Shown here: positions 8,378 to 16,797 of the stretch, piece after piece
Layout: each line of letters starts with the position of its first letter
How positions within the stretch are numbered: position 1 is the first letter of the stretch
Source: G963674835 sp963674835
GTDB taxonomy: Bacteria; Planctomycetota; Planctomycetia; Pirellulales; Thermoguttaceae
Reading direction: 5' to 3'
DNA: 64,000 nucleotides
NCBI GenBank assembly: GCA_963674835.2
Contig: CAXXKC010000003.1
Span: forward strand, 682,001 to 746,000
Program-made: the position numbers and the translations under genes
Notes under the pieces: model-generated
What the model was told of the DNA's origin: nothing
Database searches by the model: none
What the model saw: the letters and a program-made list of their open reading frames with translations, nothing else

Positions 8378-9343
8378 ATGTCCGACCTCTACCACCCTTG
8401 GCCGCATCGACTCGCTTGGGCGTTGGCGTGCGCCACGTTTCCGCTTATCTGGATGGGCGGACTGGTGACCACGTACGGGGCTGGCATGGCGGTCCCCGAC
8501 TGGCCGAACACCTACGGCTACAACCTCTTCCTCTATCCGCTCGAAAGCTGGCTGCATGTGTGGGACGTCTTCCTCGAGCACAGCCACCGGCTCGTCGCAT
8601 CCGGAGTGGGTGTGATCTCTATCGCTCTCGTTTGGGTCCTGGCCCGCCAGGAGCGGCGATCTTGGCTGCAATGGACAGGCGTGGTCCTGCTGGCCGGCGT
8701 GCTCGCCCAGGGAATCCTCGGCGGACTCCGAGTCATTGAAAACGCACTCCTCTTGGCCAAAATCCACGGCTGCACCGCCCCGCTGTTCTTCTCCCTGACG
8801 GTCGCGATGGTCGTCTTGACATCGCGCGCCTGGCTCCAACCCCCGGCCGCCGCACCCGAAGCCACCCCACGGCTCACACCGTTGGCCTGGACTCTCACTG
8901 CCGCCATCTACCTGCAGATCGTCCTCGGCGCCCAGTTGCGCCACCTCCCCCCCGACGCCGACGTCTTCTGGTTCGAGCTCTGGGTCTGGCTCCATTTGAT
9001 CCTCGCCGGGCTGATCCTGATCGGCGTGATCGTCATGGCCGCGCTTGCCCGCCGCAGCCCCCTCCACCGCCGAGCAAAGCTCCTCCTCTGGCTCTTTCTG
9101 ATCCAGCTCGCACTCGGCGTGCTAACCTGGCTGACCAATTACGGCTGGCCAGCGTGGTTCACCACGAACATCTGGGACGTACAATTCACCGTCGTTGCCC
9201 TGAGCCGTTTTCAGACCCTCTCGACCACCGCCCACGTCGCCGCCGGATCGCTCTGCCTGGTGGCGGCCCTGTCGCTGGCGCTCTGGTCGCAGCACGCCTC
9301 GGGCTCTCAAACGGCAACCGTCGCGCAACCCAAAGTCGCATAG
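8378..9343 (+). CDS. ctaA: Heme A synthase (CtaA/COX15 family)
   Basis: The enzyme oxidises the C8 methyl group of heme O to make heme A for cytochrome c oxidase. The 321-residue product has about eight hydrophobic segments. The N-terminal GGLVTTYGAGMAVPDWP segment and the EHSHRLVAS segment (a His pair for heme binding) are typical of the family, and a second His occurs in the C-terminal half (WVWLHLILAG). The start is the ATG at 8378, which follows a C/A-rich heptamer tract and has no Shine-Dalgarno sequence. It lies 4 bases before ctaB. Cytochrome oxidase subunit genes are not in the window and may lie upstream or elsewhere. Confidence 0.9.
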   Translation: MSDLYHPWPHRLAWALACATFPLIWMGGLVTTYGAGMAVPDWPNTYGYNLFLYPLESWLHVWDVFLEHSHRLVASGVGVISIALVWVLARQERRSWLQWTGVVLLAGVLAQGILGGLRVIENALLLAKIHGCTAPLFFSLTVAMVVLTSRAWLQPPAAAPEATPRLTPLAWTLTAAIYLQIVLGAQLRHLPPDADVFWFELWVWLHLILAGLILIGVIVMAALARRSPLHRRAKLLLWLFLIQLALGVLTWLTNYGWPAWFTTNIWDVQFTVVALSRFQTLSTTAHVAAGSLCLVAALSLALWSQHASGSQTATVAQPKVA

Positions 9344-9346
9344 CCC

Positions 9347-10258
9347 ATGGCCAATACAAGCACGCCCAACGTCGACGTCCCCGCGCGGCCACGCGCCCGA
9401 TGGGTCACCGTGCAAGGCTATTGGCAGTTGATTCGCCCGCGGATCATCGCCCTGGTGCTCTTCACGCTCGTCATCACAGCACTCGTCTCCAGCGGACCCA
9501 ATGTCTCCCCGGCCGCATTGGTCCACGCCGTTGTCGGCTCCGCACTGGTCATTGCCGGTGCCATCGCCCTGAACGCCCGCCTCGAGCGCTCCCGCGACGC
9601 CAAGATGCTACGCACGGCCACGCGGCCGCTCCCGGCAGGCCGGCTGACCAACGGCCAGGCCACATGGTTCGCCACCGCCGCCAGCGTGCTGGGAATGGTC
9701 TACCTTCTCATGCTCACCAACGTTTGGGTAGCCCTACTCGCGGCGGCCAGTTGGCTCATGTACGTCTGGATCTACACGCCTCTGAAACTCTTCACCGTCT
9801 GGCAAACGCCCATCGGCGCCGTCACCGGCGCCATGCCCGTACTGCTCGGTTCGGCCGCTGCCGGCGATCCGCTGAACGCCACCGCCCTGGCCCTCTTCGG
9901 AGTCGTCTACTTCTGGCAGTTTCCCCACGCGATGGCCGTAGCCTGGCTCTACCGCGACGAGTTCGCCGCCGCCGATCTCCGCGTTGCCACGGTCGTTGAC
10001 CCGTCTGGACGCACCGCCGCCACGATCGCCATGCTAGGAACCCTCCTCCTCTTGCCTGTCAGCCTTTTGCCCGTGTTCGTGGGAACCGCCGGGTGGGCCT
10101 ATGGCGCCATCGCCCTGGCCGCCGGCCTGGGCTGCCTGTTGCCAGCCATCCATTTCTTTCTCCGCCGCAACGACCACACCGCTCGCAGGCTGCTGGGCTT
10201 CTCCCTCGGTTACATCCCCGTCGTTTTCGTTGCCATACTTCTGACCGCGGCCCGATAG
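9347..10258 (+). CDS. ctaB: Protoheme IX farnesyltransferase (heme O synthase)
   Basis: A UbiA-type prenyltransferase of 303 residues that adds a farnesyl group to protoheme to give heme O, the substrate of the adjacent CtaA. Nine or so membrane segments are visible. The Asp-rich signature takes the form NARLERSRDAKMLRTATRPLP (residues about 75-96), close to the NxxxERxxDAxMxRTxxRPLP of the CtaB/CyoE group. The segment FFWQFPHAMAVAW, here YFWQFPHAMA, is also typical. It follows ctaA after 3 bases and is the last gene of the respiratory operon, with a 108-base gap before the next gene. Confidence 0.92.
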   Translation: MANTSTPNVDVPARPRARWVTVQGYWQLIRPRIIALVLFTLVITALVSSGPNVSPAALVHAVVGSALVIAGAIALNARLERSRDAKMLRTATRPLPAGRLTNGQATWFATAASVLGMVYLLMLTNVWVALLAAASWLMYVWIYTPLKLFTVWQTPIGAVTGAMPVLLGSAAAGDPLNATALALFGVVYFWQFPHAMAVAWLYRDEFAAADLRVATVVDPSGRTAATIAMLGTLLLLPVSLLPVFVGTAGWAYGAIALAAGLGCLLPAIHFFLRRNDHTARRLLGFSLGYIPVVFVAILLTAAR

Positions 10259-10300
10259 CGAAAAACGATCTGGCGGGCAAGGCACCACTCGTACGAGGGA

Positions 10301-10353
10301 GAACCGTGGACGCGGAGAGTTCGTACGGGTATCAATAGAGGTATCCACGGTTC
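10301..10353 (+). promoter_or_regulatory. Perfect inverted repeat in the leader of the beta-propeller gene
   Basis: GAACCGTGGA (10301-10310) is matched perfectly by TCCACGGTTC (10344-10353), with 33 bases between. The right arm ends just before a GGAG at 10355-10358 that is the likely ribosome site for the GTG start at 10367. A stem here could affect translation, or the arms could be an operator. Function is inferred from position only. Confidence 0.45.
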
Positions 10354-10366
10354 GGAGCATTCTTTG

Positions 10367-12640
10367 GTGACTCGCGGCCCCTCCAAATCCGCACGTTGGA
10401 CGGTCTGTGCGCTCTTCTGCGCGCTGGCATCGTGCTCTGCCGCATTCAGCCAGCCTCCTATGGGGGGAACGACAAGCCGTTTTGAACTCTCCGAAGGGGT
10501 CCAGCTCGAACGCGCCGACTCGGCCGCCCAGACTTACCTCAATCGGGTCAAAGCCTATCTTGCCGACAAGCATTGGAATGAGGCGGTCGACACCCTTTTG
10601 GAAATCATGGAAAGCTCCGGTGGTCGTCTCCTGGCCGTCACCGATCACCGCCTGGTCAGCGTCGACCGTTACTGCCAACTCCAGTTGACGTCGCTTCCGC
10701 CGGACGCATTGGCCATCTATCGCCGACGCGTCGATCCGCTCGCCGAAAAATGGTGCAAACAGGGCATCGCCCGTCGCGATCGCGGCCTGCTGCTCGACGT
10801 CGTCAACCAAATGCTGGCCAGCAGTTGGGGCGACGATGCACTCATGGCGATCGGCGAAATCGCCCTGGAACGCGCCGACTTCGCCTCAGCCCGGGCTTAC
10901 TGGGAAAAGGCCATTCCTGTTGAACAACCGGCCGATGGCCCCCGCACATGGTTGAGCGTCCCCGACACCAATCTCGATCTCGCGGCGATTCGCGCCCGGT
11001 TGGTTCTCGTGTCCATCTTGGAAGGGTCGCGTGACCGGGCGGCCGACGAACTGGAGCAAATGGCCCGGCTCCACCCCGACGCGCGTGGCCGCCTCGGCGG
11101 TCAGGAAGGCAATTACGTCCAGTTGCTCCACGACCTGTTGGCCGAAAGCGCCGCCTGGCCTCCGCTGCCGCGCTCCGACGATTGGCCGACCTTCGCCGGC
11201 ACGCCGCAGCGCAACGGCACCTGCCCCCGCTCCATCGACCCTGCCGGCGTCGCGTGGCGATTGTCCCTGCGCAAGTCGATGGCCGTCGATTCCTCGGCCC
11301 GCAGTAGCGACGTACCACACCGGCACGTCGCCGAGGACGCCAACCTGCCGCTGAGCTACTATCCGGTCGTCGTTGGCAATCTGGTCCTCCTCTGCAATCA
11401 GGTCGAGGTCCTGGCCATCGATCTGAAGACTGGAAAGCCCGCCTGGGGCCTCGACAACCCCGCCATCTATCGCGACCAATACGACGAGGCGGTCCACATC
11501 TTCCACAACCCGGCCGATAGCGTCGGCGCCCCGCGTTTCACCATGACCGTCCACCAAGGCAGGGCCTACGCCCGCATGGGCTCGTCCGTCACAAGCTGGC
11601 CGCGCGACGACACCAAGCAAAGCAGGGCAGGGTACCTCGTCTGCCTCGACCTCAATGCCGAAGGTCGCCTCGTCTGGAAGACGACCCCCGAAGACGACGG
11701 CTTCGCCTTCGAAGGCTCCCCGATTGTCGACGGCGGCCGGGTCTACGTCGGCATGCGTCGCAGCGACATCCAGCCCCAGGCCTGGGTCGCCTGTTACGAC
11801 GCCGAGGACGGCCGCCAGTTGTGGCGTCAATATGTCTGCGCCTCGGAAACGCCCGCCCGCGGCATGCTCCACGAAATGACCCACAACCTGCTCACCCTTA
11901 ACGGCGATACGCTCTACTACAACACCAACCTCGGAGCCGTCGCCTCGCTCGCCACGAGCGACGGCCGTCTGAAATGGGTAAGCCTCTATCCGCGAGACCG
12001 CCGCGGCGACCTCTTCAAGCCCGCTCCCCACTGGTCCCGCGAGCTCACCCCTTGCCTCTTCGACCGCGGCCGCCTGCTGGTCGCCCCGGCCGACAGCCAG
12101 CAGATCTTCGCCCTCGACGCGGAAACCGGCCAGATCCTCTGGCAAACCGGCCCCGAGGTCGACGACGTCGTACACCTCCTGGGCGTCGCGGGCCACACGC
12201 TCATCGCCAGCGGCTACAAGCTCTACTGGATCGGCCTCGACGGCCCCAACCGTGGCAAGGTGGAGCACGTCTGGCCCGATGCTCAGGACCGCTTGGGCTA
12301 CGGCCGTGGAATCATCGCCGGCGGGTTGGTCTGGTGGCCCACGCGCGAGACCATCTTTCTCTTCGATCAGGCCACCGCACAGTTGAAGAAGCAAATCCCG
12401 CTGGTCCCACGCGGCCTCACCGGAGGCAACCTGCTCGTAGCTGACGACCGGCTGCTGATCTCCACCGGCGATGAACTGATCGCCCTTGGCACCAGACCAT
12501 CGGAATCAACCAAAGAGCCGACCGGCGTCGCAACACGAAACGGGAAGAGCCCGTCTCCATTGCGTCAACCTCTCGGCCAGCACGACGCCAACCTGCGCGG
12601 CGATGCGGCTTCCATCGACCTCAGTCAACTTCACAATTGA
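10367..12640 (+). CDS. Secreted PQQ-like beta-propeller protein with N-terminal helical repeats
   Basis: A 757-residue exported protein. A signal peptide (cleavage likely near ASCSAAFSQ) precedes a helical region (about residues 40-250) that resembles TPR-type repeats, then a beta-propeller with quinoprotein-type repeats such as AWGLDNP, LVCLDLNAEGRLVWKT, VACYDAEDGRQLWRQ and IFALDAETGQILWQT. Such proteins often act as scaffolds or outer-surface sensors; no enzyme activity can be assigned. Start candidates are TTG 10364 and GTG 10367; the latter is 8 bases after GGAG. The stop is 8 bases before the MoxR ATG, so it probably heads that operon. A GGGCA repeat at 11622-11632 lies inside the gene and encodes SRAG. 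Confidence 0.8.
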   Translation: MTRGPSKSARWTVCALFCALASCSAAFSQPPMGGTTSRFELSEGVQLERADSAAQTYLNRVKAYLADKHWNEAVDTLLEIMESSGGRLLAVTDHRLVSVDRYCQLQLTSLPPDALAIYRRRVDPLAEKWCKQGIARRDRGLLLDVVNQMLASSWGDDALMAIGEIALERADFASARAYWEKAIPVEQPADGPRTWLSVPDTNLDLAAIRARLVLVSILEGSRDRAADELEQMARLHPDARGRLGGQEGNYVQLLHDLLAESAAWPPLPRSDDWPTFAGTPQRNGTCPRSIDPAGVAWRLSLRKSMAVDSSARSSDVPHRHVAEDANLPLSYYPVVVGNLVLLCNQVEVLAIDLKTGKPAWGLDNPAIYRDQYDEAVHIFHNPADSVGAPRFTMTVHQGRAYARMGSSVTSWPRDDTKQSRAGYLVCLDLNAEGRLVWKTTPEDDGFAFEGSPIVDGGRVYVGMRRSDIQPQAWVACYDAEDGRQLWRQYVCASETPARGMLHEMTHNLLTLNGDTLYYNTNLGAVASLATSDGRLKWVSLYPRDRRGDLFKPAPHWSRELTPCLFDRGRLLVAPADSQQIFALDAETGQILWQTGPEVDDVVHLLGVAGHTLIASGYKLYWIGLDGPNRGKVEHVWPDAQDRLGYGRGIIAGGLVWWPTRETIFLFDQATAQLKKQIPLVPRGLTGGNLLVADDRLLISTGDELIALGTRPSESTKEPTGVATRNGKSPSPLRQPLGQHDANLRGDAASIDLSQLHN
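11622..11632 (+). repeat. GGGCA-type repeat inside the beta-propeller gene
   Basis: GCAGGGCAGGG in frame, coding for Ser-Arg-Ala-Gly between two propeller blades. Confidence 0.6.
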
Positions 12641-12648
12641 GAAACGCC

Positions 12649-13704
12649 ATGCTGGAAAACGACGACATTCAGGCAGTCGAGAAGCTCAACGAAGGATATC
12701 GGGCCATCACCGAACAGTTGGGCCGCGTAATCGTGGGACAGCAGTACGTCATCGAGGAGCTGCTCGTGGCCATGTTCGCCCGCGGCCACTGCCTGTTGGT
12801 GGGCGTGCCGGGCCTGGCCAAAACGCTCATGATCCGCACGGTCGCCGACGCCCTGTCGCTCCAATTCAGCCGCATTCAGTTCACCCCCGACCTCATGCCC
12901 TCCGACATCACCGGCACCGAGGTCATCCAAGAAGACAAGCTCTCCGGCGCCCGCGAGCTGCGATTCCTCAAGGGCCCCATCTTCGCCAACGTGGTCCTCG
13001 CCGACGAAATCAACCGAACGCCCCCCAAAACCCAGGCCGCCCTCCTCGAGGCGATGCAGGAGCATCAGCTCACCGTCGGCGGCACGCGCCACGTTCTTAA
13101 GGAACCGTTCTTCGTGCTGGCCACGCAGAATCCCATCGAGCAGGAAGGAACCTATCCGCTCCCCGAGGCCCAGTTGGACCGCTTCATGTTCAACACCTAC
13201 GTCGATTACCCGGCCGAGGACGAGGAAATGGAGATCGTGCGGCGCACCACGGCCGACATCACCTCGCAAGTCACCGCGACCTTGGATTCCGAAGAGATCC
13301 TCGCCCTCCAGCGCATCGTGCGGCGCGTCCCCGTGGCCGATCACGTCCTCCGTTACGCGCTTCAGTTGGCACGCCTCACGCGCCCCCGCGACGGCGCCAC
13401 CCCCGAGTTCATCCGTGAGTACGTCAGTTGGGGTGCAGGCCCCCGGGCAAGCCAGTACCTCGTGCTCGGAGCCAAGGCCCGGGCCGTCCTCCAAGGACGC
13501 TTCTTCGCCAGTTGCGACGACGTCCGCGCCGTGGCCTACCCTGTGCTCCGCCACCGCATCATGACCAACTTCAACGCCGAAGCCGAAGGCATCAAACCCG
13601 ACGACATCATTCGCCGGCTCATCGACACCGTGGCCGACCGCGAAGACGAGGCATCCCAAAGTGGAAAGCTACCAGAAGTATTTAGATCCGCAGATTCTCG
13701 CTAA
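12649..13704 (+). CDS. MoxR-family AAA+ ATPase
   Basis: A 351-residue cytoplasmic ATPase of the MoxR group, thought to act as a chaperone on partners with von Willebrand A (VWA) domains. Walker A is GVPGLAKT (about residues 50-57), Walker B is VVLADEINRTPPKTQAALLEAMQE, and sensor 1 is FVLATQNPIEQEGTYPLPEAQLDRF. The ATG at 12649 is chosen over a TTG at 12637 that overlaps the previous stop. The gene overlaps the DUF58 gene by 44 bases. MoxR followed by DUF58 and VWA genes is a widely conserved arrangement; the substrate here is not known. Confidence 0.93.
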   Translation: MLENDDIQAVEKLNEGYRAITEQLGRVIVGQQYVIEELLVAMFARGHCLLVGVPGLAKTLMIRTVADALSLQFSRIQFTPDLMPSDITGTEVIQEDKLSGARELRFLKGPIFANVVLADEINRTPPKTQAALLEAMQEHQLTVGGTRHVLKEPFFVLATQNPIEQEGTYPLPEAQLDRFMFNTYVDYPAEDEEMEIVRRTTADITSQVTATLDSEEILALQRIVRRVPVADHVLRYALQLARLTRPRDGATPEFIREYVSWGAGPRASQYLVLGAKARAVLQGRFFASCDDVRAVAYPVLRHRIMTNFNAEAEGIKPDDIIRRLIDTVADREDEASQSGKLPEVFRSADSR

Positions 13705-14554
13705 GCTCCAGGGATTGCAGTTGCGGGCACGGAAGATCGTCGAAGGCTACATCTCCGGGCTTCATCGCAGTCCTTACCAGGGCTTCTCGATCGAATTCGC
13801 CGAGCACCGCGAGTACGTGCCCGGCGACGACCTGCGCTACGTCGACTGGAAAGTCTTCGGCCGCACCGACAAGTTCTATCTCAAGCAATACGAAGAAGAA
13901 ACCAACCTCGTCTGCTACCTGCTCCTCGACACCAGCGAGAGCATGCGCTACCAGGGCCCCGGCGCCGCCATGTCGAAACTCGAGTACGCCCAGTGCGAAG
14001 CGGCCGCCCTGGCCCACCTCGTCCTCCAGCAGCAGGACAGCGTCGGCCTGGTCACCTTCGACAAGGAAGTCCGGGCTCTTGTCCGCCCCAGCAGCAATCC
14101 CTCGCACCTGAACCAGTTGTTGCACGTCATGGAAGAAACGGTTCCCGAGCGAAAGACGGCCACGGGCCCCATCTTCCACGACCTGGCCGAGCGATTCAAG
14201 AAACGCGGCGTCGTCATCATCCTCAGCGATCTGTTCGACGACGTCGAATCCATGCTCGCCGGCCTCAAGCATCTCAGGCACCGCCGCCACGAAGTCGTGT
14301 TGTTCCACGTCCTCGACCCGGCCGAGATGGACTTCCCTTTCCAACAGGTCACGCTCTTCCAAGGCTTCGAGCAGCTCGGACGCGCGCTGGTCGAGCCCAA
14401 AGCCCTGCGAAAGGCCTACCTCCGCGAATTCGATAGCTATATCCGCCAGTTGCGCAAAGGCTGCCGCATGCACCGAATCGACTACGTCCCCATGCGAACC
14501 GACCAACCCCTCGACGTCGCCCTCACCAGCTACCTAACCTCACGACGAAAGTAA
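13661..14554 (+). CDS. DUF58 domain protein (MoxR partner)
   Basis: A 297-residue protein with a degenerate VWA fold. The DUF58 signature is clear in EYVPGDDLRYVDWKVFGRTDKFYLKQYEEE (about residues 50-80, quoted only as the start of the domain), followed by a MIDAS-like DTSESM at about residue 90. It uses a GTG start inside the 3' end of the moxR gene, which suggests translational coupling. No membrane segment is evident, so it is probably cytoplasmic and acts with the MoxR ATPase. The stop is followed by a heptamer repeat tract that runs to the next start. Confidence 0.88.
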   Translation: MESYQKYLDPQILAKLQGLQLRARKIVEGYISGLHRSPYQGFSIEFAEHREYVPGDDLRYVDWKVFGRTDKFYLKQYEEETNLVCYLLLDTSESMRYQGPGAAMSKLEYAQCEAAALAHLVLQQQDSVGLVTFDKEVRALVRPSSNPSHLNQLLHVMEETVPERKTATGPIFHDLAERFKKRGVVIILSDLFDDVESMLAGLKHLRHRRHEVVLFHVLDPAEMDFPFQQVTLFQGFEQLGRALVEPKALRKAYLREFDSYIRQLRKGCRMHRIDYVPMRTDQPLDVALTSYLTSRRK

Positions 14555-14598
14555 CCACTACCCACTGCTCACTACCAACCACTCACTACTCACTACCC
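14555..14598 (+). repeat. Heptamer tract before the BatA-like gene
   Basis: The whole gap between the DUF58 stop and the next ATG consists of units such as ACTACCC, ACTGCTC, ACTACCA, ACTACTC and ACTACCC. It is the second of three such tracts in the window and, like the others, ends directly at a start codon. Confidence 0.8.
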
Positions 14599-16797
14599 AT
14601 GCCCACCTACCTCCTCCTCGCCTTCGATCTGGCCAGCCCGGCAATGCTCGGGTGGTTGGCGGCGGCGGCCGTGCCGATCCTCATCCATCTGTGGAGTCGG
14701 CGGCGCTACCGGGAGGTTCCCTGGGCGGCCATGCAATATCTGCTCGAAGCCCTCCGCAAGAACCGCCGCCGCATCCGATTGGAACAGTGGCTGCTGCTCG
14801 CCTTACGGGCGATCCTGATCGGCCTGATCGTTCTGGCGGTCGCCGAACCGTTCTTCGGCGGCGGCGTGCTCACCTTCTCAGCCGGCCAGCGCACCCACCG
14901 CCTCCTCGTCCTCGACGGTTCCTACTCCATGGCGTACACGCCGACCGACCAGACGCGATTCGATCGCGCCAAGCAGCTTGCTGCCCAGATCGTCGAGGAA
15001 AGCCCGCAGGGCGATGGGTTTACCCTGGTCCTCATGAGCGATCCCCCTCGCGTGGTCATCGGCAATCCCGTCTTCGCACCGCGCGACTTCCTGCAGGAAC
15101 TCGACAATCTCCGCCTGCCCCACGCCAGCGCCGACCTGCCCAAAACGCTCACCGAGATCGAGCAAGTCCTGACCAACGTCCGCAAAGAGCATCCCCGACT
15201 GACGCGTCAGGAAGTCTATTTCCTCACCGACCTGTGCCGGGTGGGCTGGATTCCCGAAGGCGGTAGCGCCGCCGCAATGGCCGAGCTACACCAGCAGAGC
15301 AAGCGACTCGCCGAGGCCGCCTCGTTGGTCGTGATCGATGTCGGCCAACCAAGCGCCGAGAACTTGGCCGTCACCGCCCTCTCCACGAGCGAGCCCTTCG
15401 CCACGCCGGCGCGCAACGTGCAAATCCAAGCCCAGCTGCACAACTTCGGCCGCCAAGCCAGAAACCGTCAGCCCGTCGAGCTGCTCGTCGATGGCCGCCG
15501 TGTCGCCCAGCAGACCGTCGACGTACCGACCGATGGCGAGGCCAGCACGGCCTTCTCCTACCGCTTCGACACCCCCGGCGACCACACCCTCGAAGTCCGC
15601 GCCGAAGGCGATGCCCTCGACATCGACAACCATCGCTGGCTGGCCATCACGGTCAAGCAAAACATCCCCGTGCTGTGCATCAATGGTCATCCCTCCGGCG
15701 TCCCGTTCACCGGAGCCACCGACTACTTGTACTACGCCCTGTCGCCGCGAGCCGACAGCACCCAGCCGGCGCTCGTCCGACCGGAAGTCGCTCCCGAGAG
15801 CGCGCTGTTGGAAGCCGACCTGAGTCGTTACGACTGCATCTTCCTGGCCGACGTCGCCCAGTTCACCGCCAGCGAAGCCCGCGTCCTCGACGCATATCTG
15901 AAACGCGGCGGTAGCCTGGTCTTCTTCCTCGGTCCGCACGTGTTGGCCGATCGATACAACCAGGAGTTGGGCGGCGGCCCCGGCGGCGTTGCCCTGCTGC
16001 CGACCACCCTCGGAGCGATCGTCCAACAGCCCCAGTTCCGTCTCGATCCGCTCCAGTATCGCCACCCGATCGTTCAGGCATTTCGCGGCCGCGAGCGCGC
16101 CGGCTTACTGAAGACACCCGTCCAGAAGTACTTCCGCCTCAATGTGCCCAAGGACTCGACAACCGAGGTGGCCCTCGCCCTCGGCAACGGCGATCCGCTC
16201 ATCGTCGAAGCGCCCGTGCATCGAGGCCGCGTGATCCTCGTGGCGACCTCGGCCGACAACTCCTGGACCTACATGCCCGTGTGGCCCAGCTACGTGCCGA
16301 TCGTCCAGGAACTGCTCGCCTACGCCCTCGCCGGACAGCGCCGCCAGCAGAACGTCGAGGTCGGCCAGGCCCTCGGCGGCACACTGACCGCTCCGGCCGG
16401 CGACGTCTCGCTCACCATCCGCGACCCTGAGGGCCGCCGCGAACCCGTGCGTGTCCAGGCCGAGGGCAGCGCCAGCGTGTGGAGCTACCTCGATACGGCG
16501 ACCAGCGGCATCTACACCGCGCAGCTCGGCCCGCCTATCTCCCGCACCGAAACGTTTGCCGTCAACGTGAACACCGTCGAGAGCGATCTGGCCTACCTCG
16601 GCCCCGACGGCCTTCGCGACGAGCTGTGGCCCGGCATCCCGCACGTACACCAGAGCCAGTGGGATACCTCGGAGCAAACGCTCGGCACGACCACCGCTCG
16701 CGGCGACCGCTTGGCCAAAACGCTCCTCTACGCCGTACTCGCGCTGCTATTCGTCGAAATCCTCTACTCCTGGCGTCTCGGATACCATTCCGCATGA
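14599..16797 (+). CDS. BatA-like membrane protein with VWA domain
   Basis: A 732-residue inner-membrane protein. The N terminus is a BatA-type domain: a first helix (PAMLGWLAAAAVPILIHLW), an RRRYREVPWAAMQYLLEALRKN-like basic stretch, and a second helix. A VWA-like domain follows, with LVLDGSYSM as a partly altered MIDAS motif. The middle has a CARDB-like beta region, then a glutamine-amidotransferase-like segment, and the protein ends in a membrane helix (TLLYAVLALLFVEILY). It likely works with the MoxR and DUF58 proteins in envelope maintenance. The stop overlaps the next start as ATGA. Confidence 0.82.
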   Translation: MPTYLLLAFDLASPAMLGWLAAAAVPILIHLWSRRRYREVPWAAMQYLLEALRKNRRRIRLEQWLLLALRAILIGLIVLAVAEPFFGGGVLTFSAGQRTHRLLVLDGSYSMAYTPTDQTRFDRAKQLAAQIVEESPQGDGFTLVLMSDPPRVVIGNPVFAPRDFLQELDNLRLPHASADLPKTLTEIEQVLTNVRKEHPRLTRQEVYFLTDLCRVGWIPEGGSAAAMAELHQQSKRLAEAASLVVIDVGQPSAENLAVTALSTSEPFATPARNVQIQAQLHNFGRQARNRQPVELLVDGRRVAQQTVDVPTDGEASTAFSYRFDTPGDHTLEVRAEGDALDIDNHRWLAITVKQNIPVLCINGHPSGVPFTGATDYLYYALSPRADSTQPALVRPEVAPESALLEADLSRYDCIFLADVAQFTASEARVLDAYLKRGGSLVFFLGPHVLADRYNQELGGGPGGVALLPTTLGAIVQQPQFRLDPLQYRHPIVQAFRGRERAGLLKTPVQKYFRLNVPKDSTTEVALALGNGDPLIVEAPVHRGRVILVATSADNSWTYMPVWPSYVPIVQELLAYALAGQRRQQNVEVGQALGGTLTAPAGDVSLTIRDPEGRREPVRVQAEGSASVWSYLDTATSGIYTAQLGPPISRTETFAVNVNTVESDLAYLGPDGLRDELWPGIPHVHQSQWDTSEQTLGTTTARGDRLAKTLLYAVLALLFVEILYSWRLGYHSA

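Noticed and set aside
10886..12394. Minus-strand open frame of 502 codons opposite the beta-propeller gene
   Set aside because: Asp/Val/Gly-rich antisense frame with no domain; the plus strand has clear propeller repeats.
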